Shown: positions 35,965-44,712, counted from the first letter of the stretch. The stretch is DNA of 64,000 nt from Ulvibacter antarcticus (GCF_003688405.1 NZ_REFC01000013.1:608991-672990), one strand, 5' to 3'. Made by a program: numbers and translations. Notes: generated from the sequence alone by a model not told the origin.

Positions 35965-36774
35965 CTAAGTTTGCAAAAATTCTTTTATGGCTTCTGAAGT
36001 TTCTTGTGGTGCACTTAAATTTGGACAATGACCGGTTGCTTCTAGAATCTTCAATGAACTGTTTTTTATAGATTTTGCTGTATATTGACCAACTTCTAAT
36101 GGTGCAATTATATCTTTTCTACATTGTAAAATGAGGCAAGGAACATCTAGCAGTTTCAAATCTTTTCTATTATCAGAAAGAAAAGTAACTCTGGCAAAAT
36201 TCTTTGCAATTTCAGGGTCGGTAGTACAAAAACTATTGCTTAGCTCTTCACCTAGTTCAGGACGGTCTTCATTGCCCATAATTACCGGTGCCATTGCCTT
36301 TGACCACCCGAGATAATTACTGTCAAGCGTATGTAAGAGTTCCTGGATGTCTGATTCTTCAAAACCACCTTTATAATCCTTGTCATTTATATACCTAGGA
36401 GAGGGCCCAATTAAAACCATCTTGGAAAACAACGAAGGTTCTTTGTTAATAGCTAACACACCAATCATAGAACTCACTGAATGGCCAACGAAAATAGCAT
36501 CTTTGAGGTTTAAGTGAGCGCAAATCTTGATGATATCATCAGCGTAGCCTTGGAGGGAGTCATATTTTGTTTTTGAATAAGCAGAAAGATCCGACTTTCC
36601 CGCTCCGATATAATCAAATAAGATGATCTTATAATTTTCTTCAAAATGAGGATAAACAAAACGCCACATGTTCTGGTCGCAGCCGTATCCATGTGCAAAT
36701 AATACAGGTTGGGTGCCACTTCCTAGAATTTTAATATTGAATAATTTCTCAATATTTGAGTCGGAATTTTTCAT
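35965..36774 (-). CDS. RsbQ-like alpha/beta hydrolase
   Basis: A 269-residue alpha/beta hydrolase. The catalytic triad is S99 (VGHSVSSM), D221 (CRKDIIAP) and H249 (ATGHCPNLSAP), very near the numbering of Bacillus RsbQ. LFAHGYGCDQNMWR near the oxyanion hole and HCPNLSAPQET at the C-terminus are marks of the RsbQ/KAI2/D14 group. RsbQ makes or delivers a small hydrophobic ligand to the PAS domain of RsbP; here the partner is a PAS hybrid kinase encoded just downstream. The two genes clearly form one unit. The native ligand is unknown. Confidence 0.88.
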   Translation of the reverse strand: MKNSDSNIEKLFNIKILGSGTQPVLFAHGYGCDQNMWRFVYPHFEENYKIILFDYIGAGKSDLSAYSKTKYDSLQGYADDIIKICAHLNLKDAIFVGHSVSSMIGVLAINKEPSLFSKMVLIGPSPRYINDKDYKGGFEESDIQELLHTLDSNYLGWSKAMAPVIMGNEDRPELGEELSNSFCTTDPEIAKNFARVTFLSDNRKDLKLLDVPCLILQCRKDIIAPLEVGQYTAKSIKNSSLKILEATGHCPNLSAPQETSEAIKEFLQT

Positions 36775-36865
36775 AGTTAATTGTTAGTAAGTGTTAAAAT
36801 ACTCAAAAAACGTCACTTATTATAATGGAATTGGACATTTAAAGGCTAAACGTCATTACAAATAG

Positions 36866-36887
36866 AAACCCACTATTTAGTGGGTTT
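36866..36887 (-). terminator. Hairpin terminator after dnaN
   Basis: AAACCCACT (36866-36874) and AGTGGGTTT (36879-36887) form a perfect 9-bp stem with an ATTT loop. It lies between the end of dnaN (36951) and the start of the hydrolase gene (36774), both on the minus strand. The better T-run is on the plus-strand side, so it may work in both directions. Confidence 0.6.
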
Positions 36888-36950
36888 TTTATTTTATTAT
36901 AGTTAAAATTATTTGAAACTAATCATTTCCTCCCCTTCGAAGGAGATGAT

Positions 36951-38069
36951 TTAATTGTTAAGCATTACAGGCATTACCAGCATGGTCACATTTTCACCAT
37001 CATCAAGTCCGTCTACCGGAGTTAAGATCCCTGCACGATTGGGAAGTGACATCTCTAATGAAACTTCATCACTCGTGAGGTTATTAAGCATTTCAGTAAG
37101 GAAACGTGAGTTAAATCCAATTTGCATATCGTCTCCCTGATAATCACAGGTTAAACGCTCCTCAGCCTTGTTACTATAATCGATATCTTCGGCCGATATG
37201 TTTAATTCGGCTCCTGCAATTTTCAAACGTATTTGATGCGTTGTTTTATTAGAGAAAATAGAAACACGGCGTACACTATTTAAAAACTGATTGCGATCGA
37301 TGCTTAATTTATTCGGATTCTCTTTTGGTATTACAGCTTCATAATTCGGATACTTTCCATCGATTAATCGACAGATCATTTCAGTATTATCGAAGGTAAA
37401 TTTTGCATTACTCTCGTTGTATTCAATAGTCACTTGATCTTCACTTCCTGCTAAAATAGACTTCAGTAAATTAAGTGGTTTCTTCGGCATAATAAATTCT
37501 GCCACTTGCGAAGCCTGCACGTCTTCACGAGTGTACTTTACCAATTTGTGTGCATCGGTCGCAACAAACGTTAAGCTTTCCGTAGAAAACTGAAAGAATA
37601 CTCCGCTCATTACAGGTCTTAGATCATCATTTCCACTCGCAAAAATAGTTTTACTAATGGCAGTGGCTAAAATGTCTCCTTGAATTTTGGTAGAAGATGG
37701 ATCTTTCAATTCTACTGATGTTGGAAATTCCTCACCATCTGCATACGCAAGTGCATATTTACCGTGATTTGAACTTATTTCAACAGTATTGTTATCTTCA
37801 ATTGTAAACGTTAGTGGTTGCTCCGGAAAAGTTTTCAAAGTATCCAATAGCAAACGCGCAGGTATACAAACCTTGCCATTCTCACTACTTTCTACCTCCA
37901 ATTGAGAAGAAATGGTCGTTTCCAAATCGGATGCTGAAACGGTTAAGGATTTATTATCTAAATCGAATAAAAAATTGTCTAATATGGGTAAAGTGTTGTT
38001 GGAATTAATGATACCTCCCAGAACTTGTAATTGCTTTAATAAATACGAACTCGATACGATGAACTTCAT
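36951..38069 (-). CDS. dnaN: DNA polymerase III beta subunit (sliding clamp)
   Basis: A 372-residue protein of the usual clamp length. Three repeated domains of about 120 residues are visible (MKFIVSSSYLLKQLQVLGGII at the start; PASLLLDTL-like IPARLLLDTLKTFP; FMPKKPLNLLKSIL-like segment), and the C-terminus TMLVMPVMLNN is the end strand that forms the partner-binding pocket. It is not next to dnaA here, which is common in this phylum. It is followed by a hairpin terminator. Confidence 0.95.
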   Translation of the reverse strand: MKFIVSSSYLLKQLQVLGGIINSNNTLPILDNFLFDLDNKSLTVSASDLETTISSQLEVESSENGKVCIPARLLLDTLKTFPEQPLTFTIEDNNTVEISSNHGKYALAYADGEEFPTSVELKDPSSTKIQGDILATAISKTIFASGNDDLRPVMSGVFFQFSTESLTFVATDAHKLVKYTREDVQASQVAEFIMPKKPLNLLKSILAGSEDQVTIEYNESNAKFTFDNTEMICRLIDGKYPNYEAVIPKENPNKLSIDRNQFLNSVRRVSIFSNKTTHQIRLKIAGAELNISAEDIDYSNKAEERLTCDYQGDDMQIGFNSRFLTEMLNNLTSDEVSLEMSLPNRAGILTPVDGLDDGENVTMLVMPVMLNN

Positions 38070-38210
38070 GTAAGGTTATTTTTAGAAATAGCTTCTATTT
38101 ATAATGAATTGCACTAAAAATTACGTGCGAAATAGGTTAATACTTACCTAAATTGCCGTCTTACAAATATATTTTAATTGAGTTGTATCCTAAAACAAAC
38201 TTATTAACAA

Positions 38211-39899
38211 CTAACGGGTGTATTTTCGTTTGCGGAAGTAATTAAAGAGTAGGCCGAATATCGCCAGTAATCCCAACGGTAACAGGAGATTAATCAGTTG
38301 CCATTTGGTGCGCTCGTCTGCAACTTTTTGTGTATCGAGAAAAGGAACGGCAATTTCTTTAGTTCTAATGTTTATAAGTCCGCTATCGTCGAGTAGATAA
38401 TTCACTGTATTTAGCAAAAATTCCTTGTTGCCATAGAACGCCTGCGTCATTTTATCGAAGCCTAATTCTAATGGACGGTTTCCTTGAAATTGATTCTTTA
38501 TTATATCACCATCACTAATCACAACCATCTTAGAATCAACGCCTTCTGTTTTATCTTCGGAAGCTTTAAAAGGTTTTATTCTGTTTTTGAACGCGGAAGT
38601 AAATTTCCCTTCCAATAACACTGCCAATGGGATTTTACCTACTCTGAAGTCATTCGGATCCGGTCCCTCATTCACTACATTTATGTTTCTTGGAATGTCT
38701 ATGTCAAAATTTATTTCACGAGGCAGACCAACAATTTTTGAAATTTGCGAACTCCCTAACAAAACTGTCTTCTTTATCGCATTAGGTAAAGTGTCAATTG
38801 AACTTGCATATTCAAATTTTACAGCTTCAATGTTAGTGATTATTGGATGATTATTTTCACTTGCTGTAAGCGGAAAATAAAACCACGGATACCGACTGTA
38901 TTGAGAATCATTTTCATTTCCGGAAGCCAACATTATAGGTGCCGAAATTACGTCTTCCACCAGATTTTTATTAATCCGAAGTCCATATTTAAAAAACAAA
39001 TCGTTTAAATTAAGATCACGGGCAACTACAAATGTTTTTTGAGAGGTCTCATCAAGCTGTTCTAAAGTTTCATCTATTAGCCACAAGGAAGCACCTCCAT
39101 TCATCACGTATTGATCAAGGATGTAGTTCTCCGTTTCTGAAAAAGCTTCAGAAGGTTGTGCTATCACGATTAAATCAAATTCATTTAAATCCTGAAGCGT
39201 TTTTTGTGGAGCAACAGCAGCCGAATCTAAAGTAAATGGGGCGATGTAATAATATTCTTTAAGGGTAGTGAAGAAATCGGCAACGTAGCGATCATCCAGC
39301 TCTCCATTACCTTTTAAAACGGCTACTTTTCTTTTCTTCGGAAAAACAAGCTTACTAAATGCATCTGCAAAGGCATATTCAAGATTTTGAATGGAGTTAT
39401 TGACACGTTCTTCGGAAGTGGTCCCTAACTGATTTTTCAATAACGGAATACGAACCGTTTTTTCGTTATAGGTCGCCAATGCCCAAGGATACACAAATTC
39501 TGTGCTAACTTTACCATTCTCTCGTACTTCAACTTGTGCAGTTGTGAGTCCCATTTGCTGAAACTGCTGTCTTACGGCTTCCGGATTTTCTGAATCTTCC
39601 AACGGATTAATAAATTCGTATTTAACATTGGGGTTATAGGCAGAAAACTCTTCTAATAATTGCTTAGTCTCCATCTGAAGTCGTTTAAATTCGGGCGGAA
39701 AATTACCTTCCAAAAACACATCAATCAGTATCGGAGAATCTACCGCTGCAACTGTGCCTTTGGCCGCTTCAGACAATGTATACCGCTGATCTTGTGTAAG
39801 ATCGAATCGCTTATAGAAATAGCTTCCGAAGAGATTTATCAGAACGACTGCAATTAGCAGTAATACAAGTTTGGTGATATGTTTATTTCTTTTTTTCAA
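38211..39899 (-). CDS. gldG: Gliding motility ABC transporter auxiliary protein GldG
   Basis: A 562-residue protein with an N-terminal membrane helix (LVLLLIAVVLINLFGSYF), YKRFDLTQDQRYTLSEAAKG (the classic GldG start), a long extracytoplasmic domain of the ABC_transp_aux type, and a C-terminal helix (LINLLLPLGLLAIFGLLF). With GldF it forms part of a membrane transporter required for gliding in Flavobacterium johnsoniae. No ATG precedes the coding region: TTG codons at 39899 (LKKRNKH) and 39917 are the only starts, and 39899 fits homologues best. An inverted repeat and a GIY-YIG gene separate it from gldF. Confidence 0.9.
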   Translation of the reverse strand: MKKRNKHITKLVLLLIAVVLINLFGSYFYKRFDLTQDQRYTLSEAAKGTVAAVDSPILIDVFLEGNFPPEFKRLQMETKQLLEEFSAYNPNVKYEFINPLEDSENPEAVRQQFQQMGLTTAQVEVRENGKVSTEFVYPWALATYNEKTVRIPLLKNQLGTTSEERVNNSIQNLEYAFADAFSKLVFPKKRKVAVLKGNGELDDRYVADFFTTLKEYYYIAPFTLDSAAVAPQKTLQDLNEFDLIVIAQPSEAFSETENYILDQYVMNGGASLWLIDETLEQLDETSQKTFVVARDLNLNDLFFKYGLRINKNLVEDVISAPIMLASGNENDSQYSRYPWFYFPLTASENNHPIITNIEAVKFEYASSIDTLPNAIKKTVLLGSSQISKIVGLPREINFDIDIPRNINVVNEGPDPNDFRVGKIPLAVLLEGKFTSAFKNRIKPFKASEDKTEGVDSKMVVISDGDIIKNQFQGNRPLELGFDKMTQAFYGNKEFLLNTVNYLLDDSGLINIRTKEIAVPFLDTQKVADERTKWQLINLLLPLGLLAIFGLLFNYFRKRKYTR

Positions 39900-39921
39900 A
39901 TTGCATTTTTCAAACAAAGCA

Positions 39922-39995
39922 CTTCGACAGGCTCAGTGTGACAATGATTTACCTATTATGATTAGTATGCTAATGTCAGTCTGAGCCTGTCGAAG
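39922..39995. repeat. 15-bp inverted repeat beside the GIY-YIG gene
   Basis: CTTCGACAGGCTCAG (39922-39936) and CTGAGCCTGTCGAAG (39981-39995) are exact reverse complements; a further TGACA pairs after a two-base mismatch. The arms lie 44 bases apart. The right arm is read as the last codons of the GIY-YIG protein (GSSTGSD then stop). The word is familiar from many bacterial genomes as a dispersed intergenic repeat. Confidence 0.8.
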
Positions 39996-40290
39996 ACCCA
40001 TGCTGAGTATAATTTTTGGATAGATTTGGTAGATCTCCCCAACGATTTTCAATAATCGCAATTTTCTTCTTTCTACTCCATCCTTTTATTTTCTTTTCAA
40101 CTTCTATTGCCTGTTGTGGTTCAGAAAATTGTTCATACCATTTTAATTCAACAGGTCTTCTCATGTATGTAAATGCATCAGAATGCTTTCCCGAATTATG
40201 TTCCATTATTCTTTTCTCAAGGTCGCTAGTAAATCCGGTATAAAATAACCCATCGCCACACTGCACTATATATACATGATATAATTTCAC
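39976..40290 (-). CDS. GIY-YIG nuclease family protein
   Basis: A 104-residue protein of the short UPF0213/YhbQ-like GIY-YIG group. VYIVQCGDGLFYTGFTSDLEKRIMEHNSGK carries the VYI and YTG strands (Y7, Y17) and the catalytic R27. FSEPQQAIEVEKKIKGWSRKKK holds the conserved glutamate helix. The start is a GTG overlapping the gldF stop by four bases (GTGA). The last seven residues (GSSTGSD) are encoded by one arm of the inverted repeat at 39922-39995. It probably lives as a mobile or repeat-associated gene inside the gld operon. Confidence 0.85.
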   Translation of the reverse strand: MKLYHVYIVQCGDGLFYTGFTSDLEKRIMEHNSGKHSDAFTYMRRPVELKWYEQFSEPQQAIEVEKKIKGWSRKKKIAIIENRWGDLPNLSKNYTQHGSSTGSD

Positions 40291-41006
40291 GACTCTTTGC
40301 GAAGTTTTAAAACTGTGAAACCTAAAAAGAGAAACGATATACTGATAAAATACAAGATATCCCTTGTATCGAGAACACCGCGAGCCACGCTATCAAAATG
40401 TGCTTTCATTCCAAATTTTTGCAATGTTGTTCCTAAGTCACTCATTTCGGAAAGCCCTTCAAATCCGTAATAAAGCGCAAAGCATAAAAAGACAGCAATA
40501 ATAAACGCCACGATTTGATTTTTGGATAGGGTAGATGCAAATATTCCAATAGAGGTGTAGGCGGTTACTAAAAAAAGCAAGCCAATATAAGAGCCAATGG
40601 TGCTTCCAACGTCCCAGTTACCTGAAGGATTACCTAATGCAGAAATTGTATTTACATATAGGAAAGTAGGTAGCAAAGCGATACAAATAAGCAATACTGC
40701 GCCAAAGTATTTCCCAAGAACTAATTGATTTAACGTGATTGGTTTGGTGAGTAATAACTCCAGCGTTCCCATTTTCATTTCATCACTAAAAGCACGCATG
40801 GTAACAGCGGGAATAAGGAAAAGTAGCACCCAAGGGGCAAGTTCAAAAAATGCAGAAAGATCAGCAAATCCAGCCTCGAAAATATTGTAATTTCCTTTAA
40901 ACACCCATAAAAACAGTCCGTTGATAACTAGAAACAAGCCGATCACCAAATACCCAATGGTACTGGCAAAAAACGAGTTGATTTCTTTTCTAATTATCGC
41001 AATCAT
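40287..41006 (-). CDS. gldF: Gliding motility ABC transporter permease GldF
   Basis: A 239-residue membrane protein with six hydrophobic segments. The N-terminus MIAIIRKEINSFFASTIGYL and the TMRAFSDEMKMGTLELLLTKPI loop are typical of ABC-2-type permeases of the GldF/NosY group. It should partner GldA (ATPase, not in this window) and GldG. It ends overlapping the GIY-YIG gene, which separates it from gldG on the same strand. Confidence 0.9.
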   Translation of the reverse strand: MIAIIRKEINSFFASTIGYLVIGLFLVINGLFLWVFKGNYNIFEAGFADLSAFFELAPWVLLFLIPAVTMRAFSDEMKMGTLELLLTKPITLNQLVLGKYFGAVLLICIALLPTFLYVNTISALGNPSGNWDVGSTIGSYIGLLFLVTAYTSIGIFASTLSKNQIVAFIIAVFLCFALYYGFEGLSEMSDLGTTLQKFGMKAHFDSVARGVLDTRDILYFISISFLFLGFTVLKLRKES

Positions 41007-41047
41007 TTATTCAATTATTTTTATTTTCTTTCAACTCTTCTCGATAC

Positions 41048-41101
41048 TCCCGAAGCATCGGGATTAATTCCCTATCGGTCATTTAATATCACTCGAAGTG
41101 A
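41048..41101. repeat. Pair of short palindromes between gldF and the monooxygenase gene
   Basis: TCCCGA-AGCA-TCGGGA (41048-41063) and TCACT-CGA-AGTGA (41089-41101) are two perfect small palindromes 25 bases apart in an otherwise unstructured gap. The combination (a hairpin with TCCCGATGCTTCGGGA on the other strand, then TCACTTCGAGTGA) looks like a dispersed repeat element and not like a terminator, since no T-run follows. Confidence 0.55.
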
Positions 41102-41122
41102 CAAATTAATGCTAATTTACTT

Positions 41123-41178
41123 CTCAAATCTCAAATCTCAAATCTCAAATCTCAAATCTTACATCTTACATCTTACAT
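41123..41178. repeat. Heptamer tandem repeats, (CTCAAAT)5 and (CTTACAT)3
   Basis: Five exact CTCAAAT units (41123-41157) are followed directly by three exact CTTACAT units (41158-41178). Together they make 56 bases of period 7. The right end covers the stop codon of the monooxygenase gene. Confidence 0.95.
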
Positions 41179-41478
41179 CAAAGAATGCAACGTATCCACA
41201 CTCCAGGCTTGCGCTTTAGAACGGAACATTGGTTTTGTTGTTGCCCAAACACCTCTAAACAGTTCACTTCCTCTATAATTTTCTAACGATTCTTCTTTGT
41301 CCCATTTGCTGTAAGTAAAGAAAATAGTGTCATTATTTTTATCACGATATAATTCTAAAAACAGACAGCCCGGAAAGCTCCTGATCTTCTCTTTTATGGC
41401 TTCAAAATTATCCAAAAAAGCAGGAATCTCCTCGCTTCTGAACTCCATCTTGACTATTCTTGTAAACATCTTGCTCAA
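41173..41478 (-). CDS. Antibiotic biosynthesis monooxygenase (ABM) domain protein
   Basis: A 101-residue protein with one ferredoxin-like ABM domain: FTRIVKMEFRSEEIPAFLDNFEAIKEKIRSFPGC, LELYRDKNNDTIFFTYSKWDKEESLENYRGSELF. Such proteins are small cofactor-free quinol monooxygenases or haem-degrading relatives, and here the activity cannot be told. No ligand histidine pattern of haem-degrading members is obvious. Its 3' end lies in the heptamer repeat array. Confidence 0.8.
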   Translation of the reverse strand: MSKMFTRIVKMEFRSEEIPAFLDNFEAIKEKIRSFPGCLFLELYRDKNNDTIFFTYSKWDKEESLENYRGSELFRGVWATTKPMFRSKAQAWSVDTLHSLM

Positions 41479-41523
41479 TTATTATTTATCTAGCTCCCAG
41501 CTCCCAGCTTCCAACAATCCAAT

Positions 41524-42357
41524 CTACTTCTCAAAATTCACCGTAATCGTATCCCGAAAACCTAGTCCGAACAATGTGGATGCACTTCCTACGGTACTAG
41601 GATTACTTTTATAAATAGCGATTTCCAGATATCCAGAAGAATTCCAAAGTGCCAGTTTTTTACCGTCTTCTTCCCTTTTATCGGAAGGCAGTTCAAAATT
41701 AATGGCGTCGCTATAATGTGTGTGAATTTTGGTGAAACTAGCCGTTCGTGCGGTGATTTTATAGTCACGTCCTTTTCCTATTTCTTCAAAGAGTGACTTG
41801 GTGATATTACAGATTACATTTCCGTAGTTATCGATATAAATGACGTTTCCAATAATCTGACTTGAATCTACATTCACCACTGGTTTTATACCGGTAAGCT
41901 CTTTAATTTCTGAAATTGATTTTCCAATAACATCCAAAGTTCCGCCTCTGGCAATATGGCAAGCCACTTTCACGAAGACATCCAAAACAGGAAAATTACT
42001 TGTTATTCTATCGTGAATATTTATTTCGACAATCTTATCAGGATTAATTTCATTAGTTAGCATCGAAATTATCCCATTATTAGCACATATAAAGTAATGT
42101 CCGTCGAGCGAAACTGCAATGTGCTTATTTTCAGGATTTAACTCGCTGTCAATACCAATTATATGGATTGTTCCTGGAGGAAAACTGCGATATGCATTTT
42201 GGATAATATAGGCCGCTTCGGTAAGGTGAAAAGGTGAAATAGTATGAGAGATATCAACAATTCGTACATTTTCCAATTCGGTGTAAATCGCTCCTTTTAC
42301 CGCACCTGCAAAGTGATCCTTTTCACCAAAATCGGTTGTAAGTGTAATGATTGGCAT
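41524..42357 (-). CDS. SAM hydrolase (hydroxide adenosyltransferase family)
   Basis: A 277-residue protein of the DUF62 family. The N-terminal ITLTTDFGEKDHFAGAVKGAI and the VRIVDISHTISPFHLTEAAYII segment are its signature, and VIYIDNYGNVICNIT marks the C-terminal beta domain. Characterised members convert S-adenosylmethionine and water to adenosine and methionine; related enzymes use chloride or fluoride. It reads away from phoH, with a shared 109-base promoter region. Confidence 0.88.
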   Translation of the reverse strand: MPIITLTTDFGEKDHFAGAVKGAIYTELENVRIVDISHTISPFHLTEAAYIIQNAYRSFPPGTIHIIGIDSELNPENKHIAVSLDGHYFICANNGIISMLTNEINPDKIVEINIHDRITSNFPVLDVFVKVACHIARGGTLDVIGKSISEIKELTGIKPVVNVDSSQIIGNVIYIDNYGNVICNITKSLFEEIGKGRDYKITARTASFTKIHTHYSDAINFELPSDKREEDGKKLALWNSSGYLEIAIYKSNPSTVGSASTLFGLGFRDTITVNFEK

Positions 42358-42404
42358 AAATGAATTGTTGATATTTAGTTTTTACTATTACCACAAAAAT
42401 AGGT

Positions 42405-42412
42405 TACTTTTG
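42405..42412 (+). promoter_or_regulatory. -7 box (TACTTTTG) upstream of phoH
   Basis: TACTTTTG fits TAnnTTTG and lies 54 bases before the phoH start in the divergent gap with the SAM hydrolase gene. A -33 element is not clear at the normal distance. Confidence 0.45.
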
Positions 42413-42466
42413 TGAGTAGCAAAACTATTTTTAGTATTGTATGAATAATTCTTAAATACAAGGCTT

Positions 42467-43420
42467 TTGAACGAAATTATCATCGAACTTACAGAGATCA
42501 ATCCGGTTGATTTCTTCGGAATAAAAAATGCAAACATTGACATTTTAAAAAAACACTTTCCTAAACTTAAAATAGTAGCCAGAGGTACCCGAATAAAGGC
42601 TTATGGCGATGAAGAAGAGTTGGCCGAATTCGATAGGCGGATGAATATGTTGCTAGAACATTTTGTGAAGTATAATAAGCTAGATGAAAATGTGATCGAA
42701 CGTGTATTGCAAAGCCGTAGCAAAGATGACTATGAGACTTCTGCCAGTAGCGGAGAAGTATTGGTCCACGGAGTTAGCGGAAAATTAATTAAAGCAATAA
42801 CCGCCAATCAGCGAAAATTAGTTGAGCTGATGGGTAAAAATGATATGGTGTTTGCCGTTGGCCCGGCCGGAACCGGTAAAACATATACAGGCGTTGCTTT
42901 GGCAGTTAAAGCCCTAAAAGAAAAGCAGGTAAAACGCATCATATTAACTAGACCTGCTGTAGAAGCAGGCGAAAATCTAGGATTTCTTCCAGGTGATTTA
43001 AAGGAAAAATTGGATCCGTATATGCAACCTTTGTACGACGCACTTCGTGATATGATTCCGTATGAAAAATTGGATGCCTATATTGAAAAAGGAGTGATTC
43101 AAATTGCACCTTTAGCTTTTATGCGGGGAAGAACATTGGACAATGCATTTGTGATATTGGATGAAGCACAAAATACAACACACGCCCAAATGAAAATGTT
43201 CTTAACAAGAATGGGTAAAAGTGCCAAATTTATGATCACCGGCGATCCTGGCCAGATCGATTTACCAAGACGTGTAACTTCAGGACTTAAAGAAGCATTA
43301 CTCGTACTAAAAGATGTTAAAGGTGTTGGAATGGTTTATTTGGATGACAAAGACGTGATTCGCCACAGATTGGTGAAAGAAGTGATTGCTGCTTATAAAA
43401 GCATTGAAAATATAGATTAA
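42467..43420 (+). CDS. PhoH family ATPase
   Basis: A 317-residue protein. The N-terminal about 100 residues contain a KH-like RNA-binding region ([20 protein letters not shown]), followed by the PhoH P-loop ATPase with Walker [17 protein letters not shown] and Walker [11 protein letters not shown], plus the [22 protein letters not shown] switch. PhoH-like proteins act in RNA handling and ribosome maturation. The start is a TTG at 42467 ([12 protein letters not shown]); no in-frame ATG precedes the conserved N-terminus. purC starts 10 bases after its stop. Confidence 0.92.
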   Translation: MNEIIIELTEINPVDFFGIKNANIDILKKHFPKLKIVARGTRIKAYGDEEELAEFDRRMNMLLEHFVKYNKLDENVIERVLQSRSKDDYETSASSGEVLVHGVSGKLIKAITANQRKLVELMGKNDMVFAVGPAGTGKTYTGVALAVKALKEKQVKRIILTRPAVEAGENLGFLPGDLKEKLDPYMQPLYDALRDMIPYEKLDAYIEKGVIQIAPLAFMRGRTLDNAFVILDEAQNTTHAQMKMFLTRMGKSAKFMITGDPGQIDLPRRVTSGLKEALLVLKDVKGVGMVYLDDKDVIRHRLVKEVIAAYKSIENID

Positions 43421-43430
43421 ATCGCATAAC

Positions 43431-44378
43431 ATGAGTAACACCATAGTCGCAACGGATTTTAATTTTCCCGGACAGAAGAAAGTTTACCACGGAAAAGTTC
43501 GCGAAGTCTATACCTTAGAAAACGATATTTTGCTAATGGTCTCTACGGATAGGCTAAGCGCTTTTGATGTCGTTATGCCAAAAGGGATACCTTATAAAGG
43601 ACAGATCCTGAATCAGATTGCTACCAAGATGATGAAGGATACTGAAGATTTGGTGCCAAACTGGTTAACGGCAGTTCCAGATCCTAATGTAGCGATAGGA
43701 GTAGCTTGCGATCCTTTTAAAGTTGAAATGGTAATCCGTGGCTATATGAGTGGTCATGCAGCTCGTGAGTATAAAGCTGGAAAACGCATTTTATGTGGCG
43801 TTGCAATGCCTGAAGGGATGAAGGAGAACGATAAATTCCCAGAACCTATTATTACTCCGGCTACCAAAGCTGAAATGGGCGATCACGACGAGGATATTTC
43901 CAGAGAAGATATTATTGCAAGAGGGATTGTTTCTGAAAACGATTATCTTCAGTTGGAAGATTACACAAGAAAATTGTTTCAGCGTGGAAGCGAAATCGCT
44001 TCTAAAAGAGGCCTTATTTTGGTCGATACGAAATATGAATTCGGAAAAACAAAAGAAGGAAAGATCGTTTTAATAGATGAAATCCATACTCCGGATTCGT
44101 CACGTTATTTTTACGCAGAAGGCTATTCAGAAAGACAGCAAAAAGGAGAAGCTCAAAAGCAACTTTCAAAAGAATTTGTTCGTCAATGGTTAATTCAAAA
44201 CGGATTTCAAGGCCTAGAAGGGCAGAAAGTTCCAACCATGAGTGATGAATATATAGAAACTGTTTCAGAAAGATATATTGAACTCTACGAGAATATAACT
44301 GGTGAGAAATTCATGAAGGCGGATGTTTCAAATATTCATATACGAATTGAAAAAAACGTACTTTCATATTTAAAGTAA
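43431..44378 (+). CDS. purC: Phosphoribosylaminoimidazole-succinocarboxamide synthase
   Basis: A 315-residue SAICAR synthetase, step 7 of purine synthesis. [11 protein letters not shown] at the N-terminus is the ATP loop; [24 protein letters not shown] and [11 protein letters not shown] are family segments, and [30 protein letters not shown] carries the Mg/ATP site. The length matches the longer PurC version usual in Bacteroidota. It follows phoH with 10 bases between and ends at a terminator. Confidence 0.95.
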   Translation: MSNTIVATDFNFPGQKKVYHGKVREVYTLENDILLMVSTDRLSAFDVVMPKGIPYKGQILNQIATKMMKDTEDLVPNWLTAVPDPNVAIGVACDPFKVEMVIRGYMSGHAAREYKAGKRILCGVAMPEGMKENDKFPEPIITPATKAEMGDHDEDISREDIIARGIVSENDYLQLEDYTRKLFQRGSEIASKRGLILVDTKYEFGKTKEGKIVLIDEIHTPDSSRYFYAEGYSERQQKGEAQKQLSKEFVRQWLIQNGFQGLEGQKVPTMSDEYIETVSERYIELYENITGEKFMKADVSNIHIRIEKNVLSYLK

Positions 44379-44406
44379 CTTTTTATTACATTATAAATAT
44401 CTACTC

Positions 44407-44440
44407 AAGGTTTCTTTTAATTAAGGAACCTTTTTTCTTT
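44407..44440 (+). terminator. purC: Terminator of purC
   Basis: AAGGTTTCTT (44407-44416) pairs with AAGGAACCTT (44423-44432) around a TTAATT loop with one wobble, followed by a T-rich tail, 28 bases after the purC stop. Confidence 0.85.
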
Positions 44441-44607
44441 GGAACAATCAGTAAAATGTACTTAGAGAAACTTTAACATATCATTTAGAAACCACTTGCT
44501 TTTTTTCTGCGTAGGTATACCTGATAGATGATTATAAAATGTCATTCCTTCAAAACCAACTGAATATATATGATAATAAGATTACAGATTTTCTACTAAA
44601 TTTATCA

Positions 44608-44649
44608 AAAACGAATCGCTGATTATTTACAGTGGCCTCGTTTTTTTTT
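44608..44649 (+). terminator. Second terminator-like hairpin before the giant gene
   Basis: AAAACGA (44608-44614) pairs with TCGTTTT (44638-44644); inside, CGCTG pairs with CAGTG with one wobble around an ATTATTTA loop. Nine T follow from 44641, the first four of them in the stem. It does not belong to a known gene, which is already terminated by the hairpin upstream, so it may end a small RNA or act as an attenuator of the giant gene. Confidence 0.5.
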
Positions 44650-44712
44650 GTTTTATGAAGGTTCTATTATCTCATTTATGGAGTTGGGAATAATTAATTT
44701 AAAACTCAAATT

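Larger units (their letters stand above)
44379..44712. other. Intergenic region, 334 bases, with two hairpins
   Basis: The gap lies between purC and the giant repeat gene. It holds the purC terminator (44407-44440) and a second terminator-like hairpin (44608-44649). The 170 bases between them have no reading frame of note and could encode a small RNA or the giant gene's leader. Confidence 0.5.

Noticed and set aside
33965..36028. Longer start of the PAS kinase at 36028
   Set aside because: It would be a TTG deep inside the hydrolase gene, while the GTG at 35959 directly follows the hydrolase stop and has an AGGA before it.
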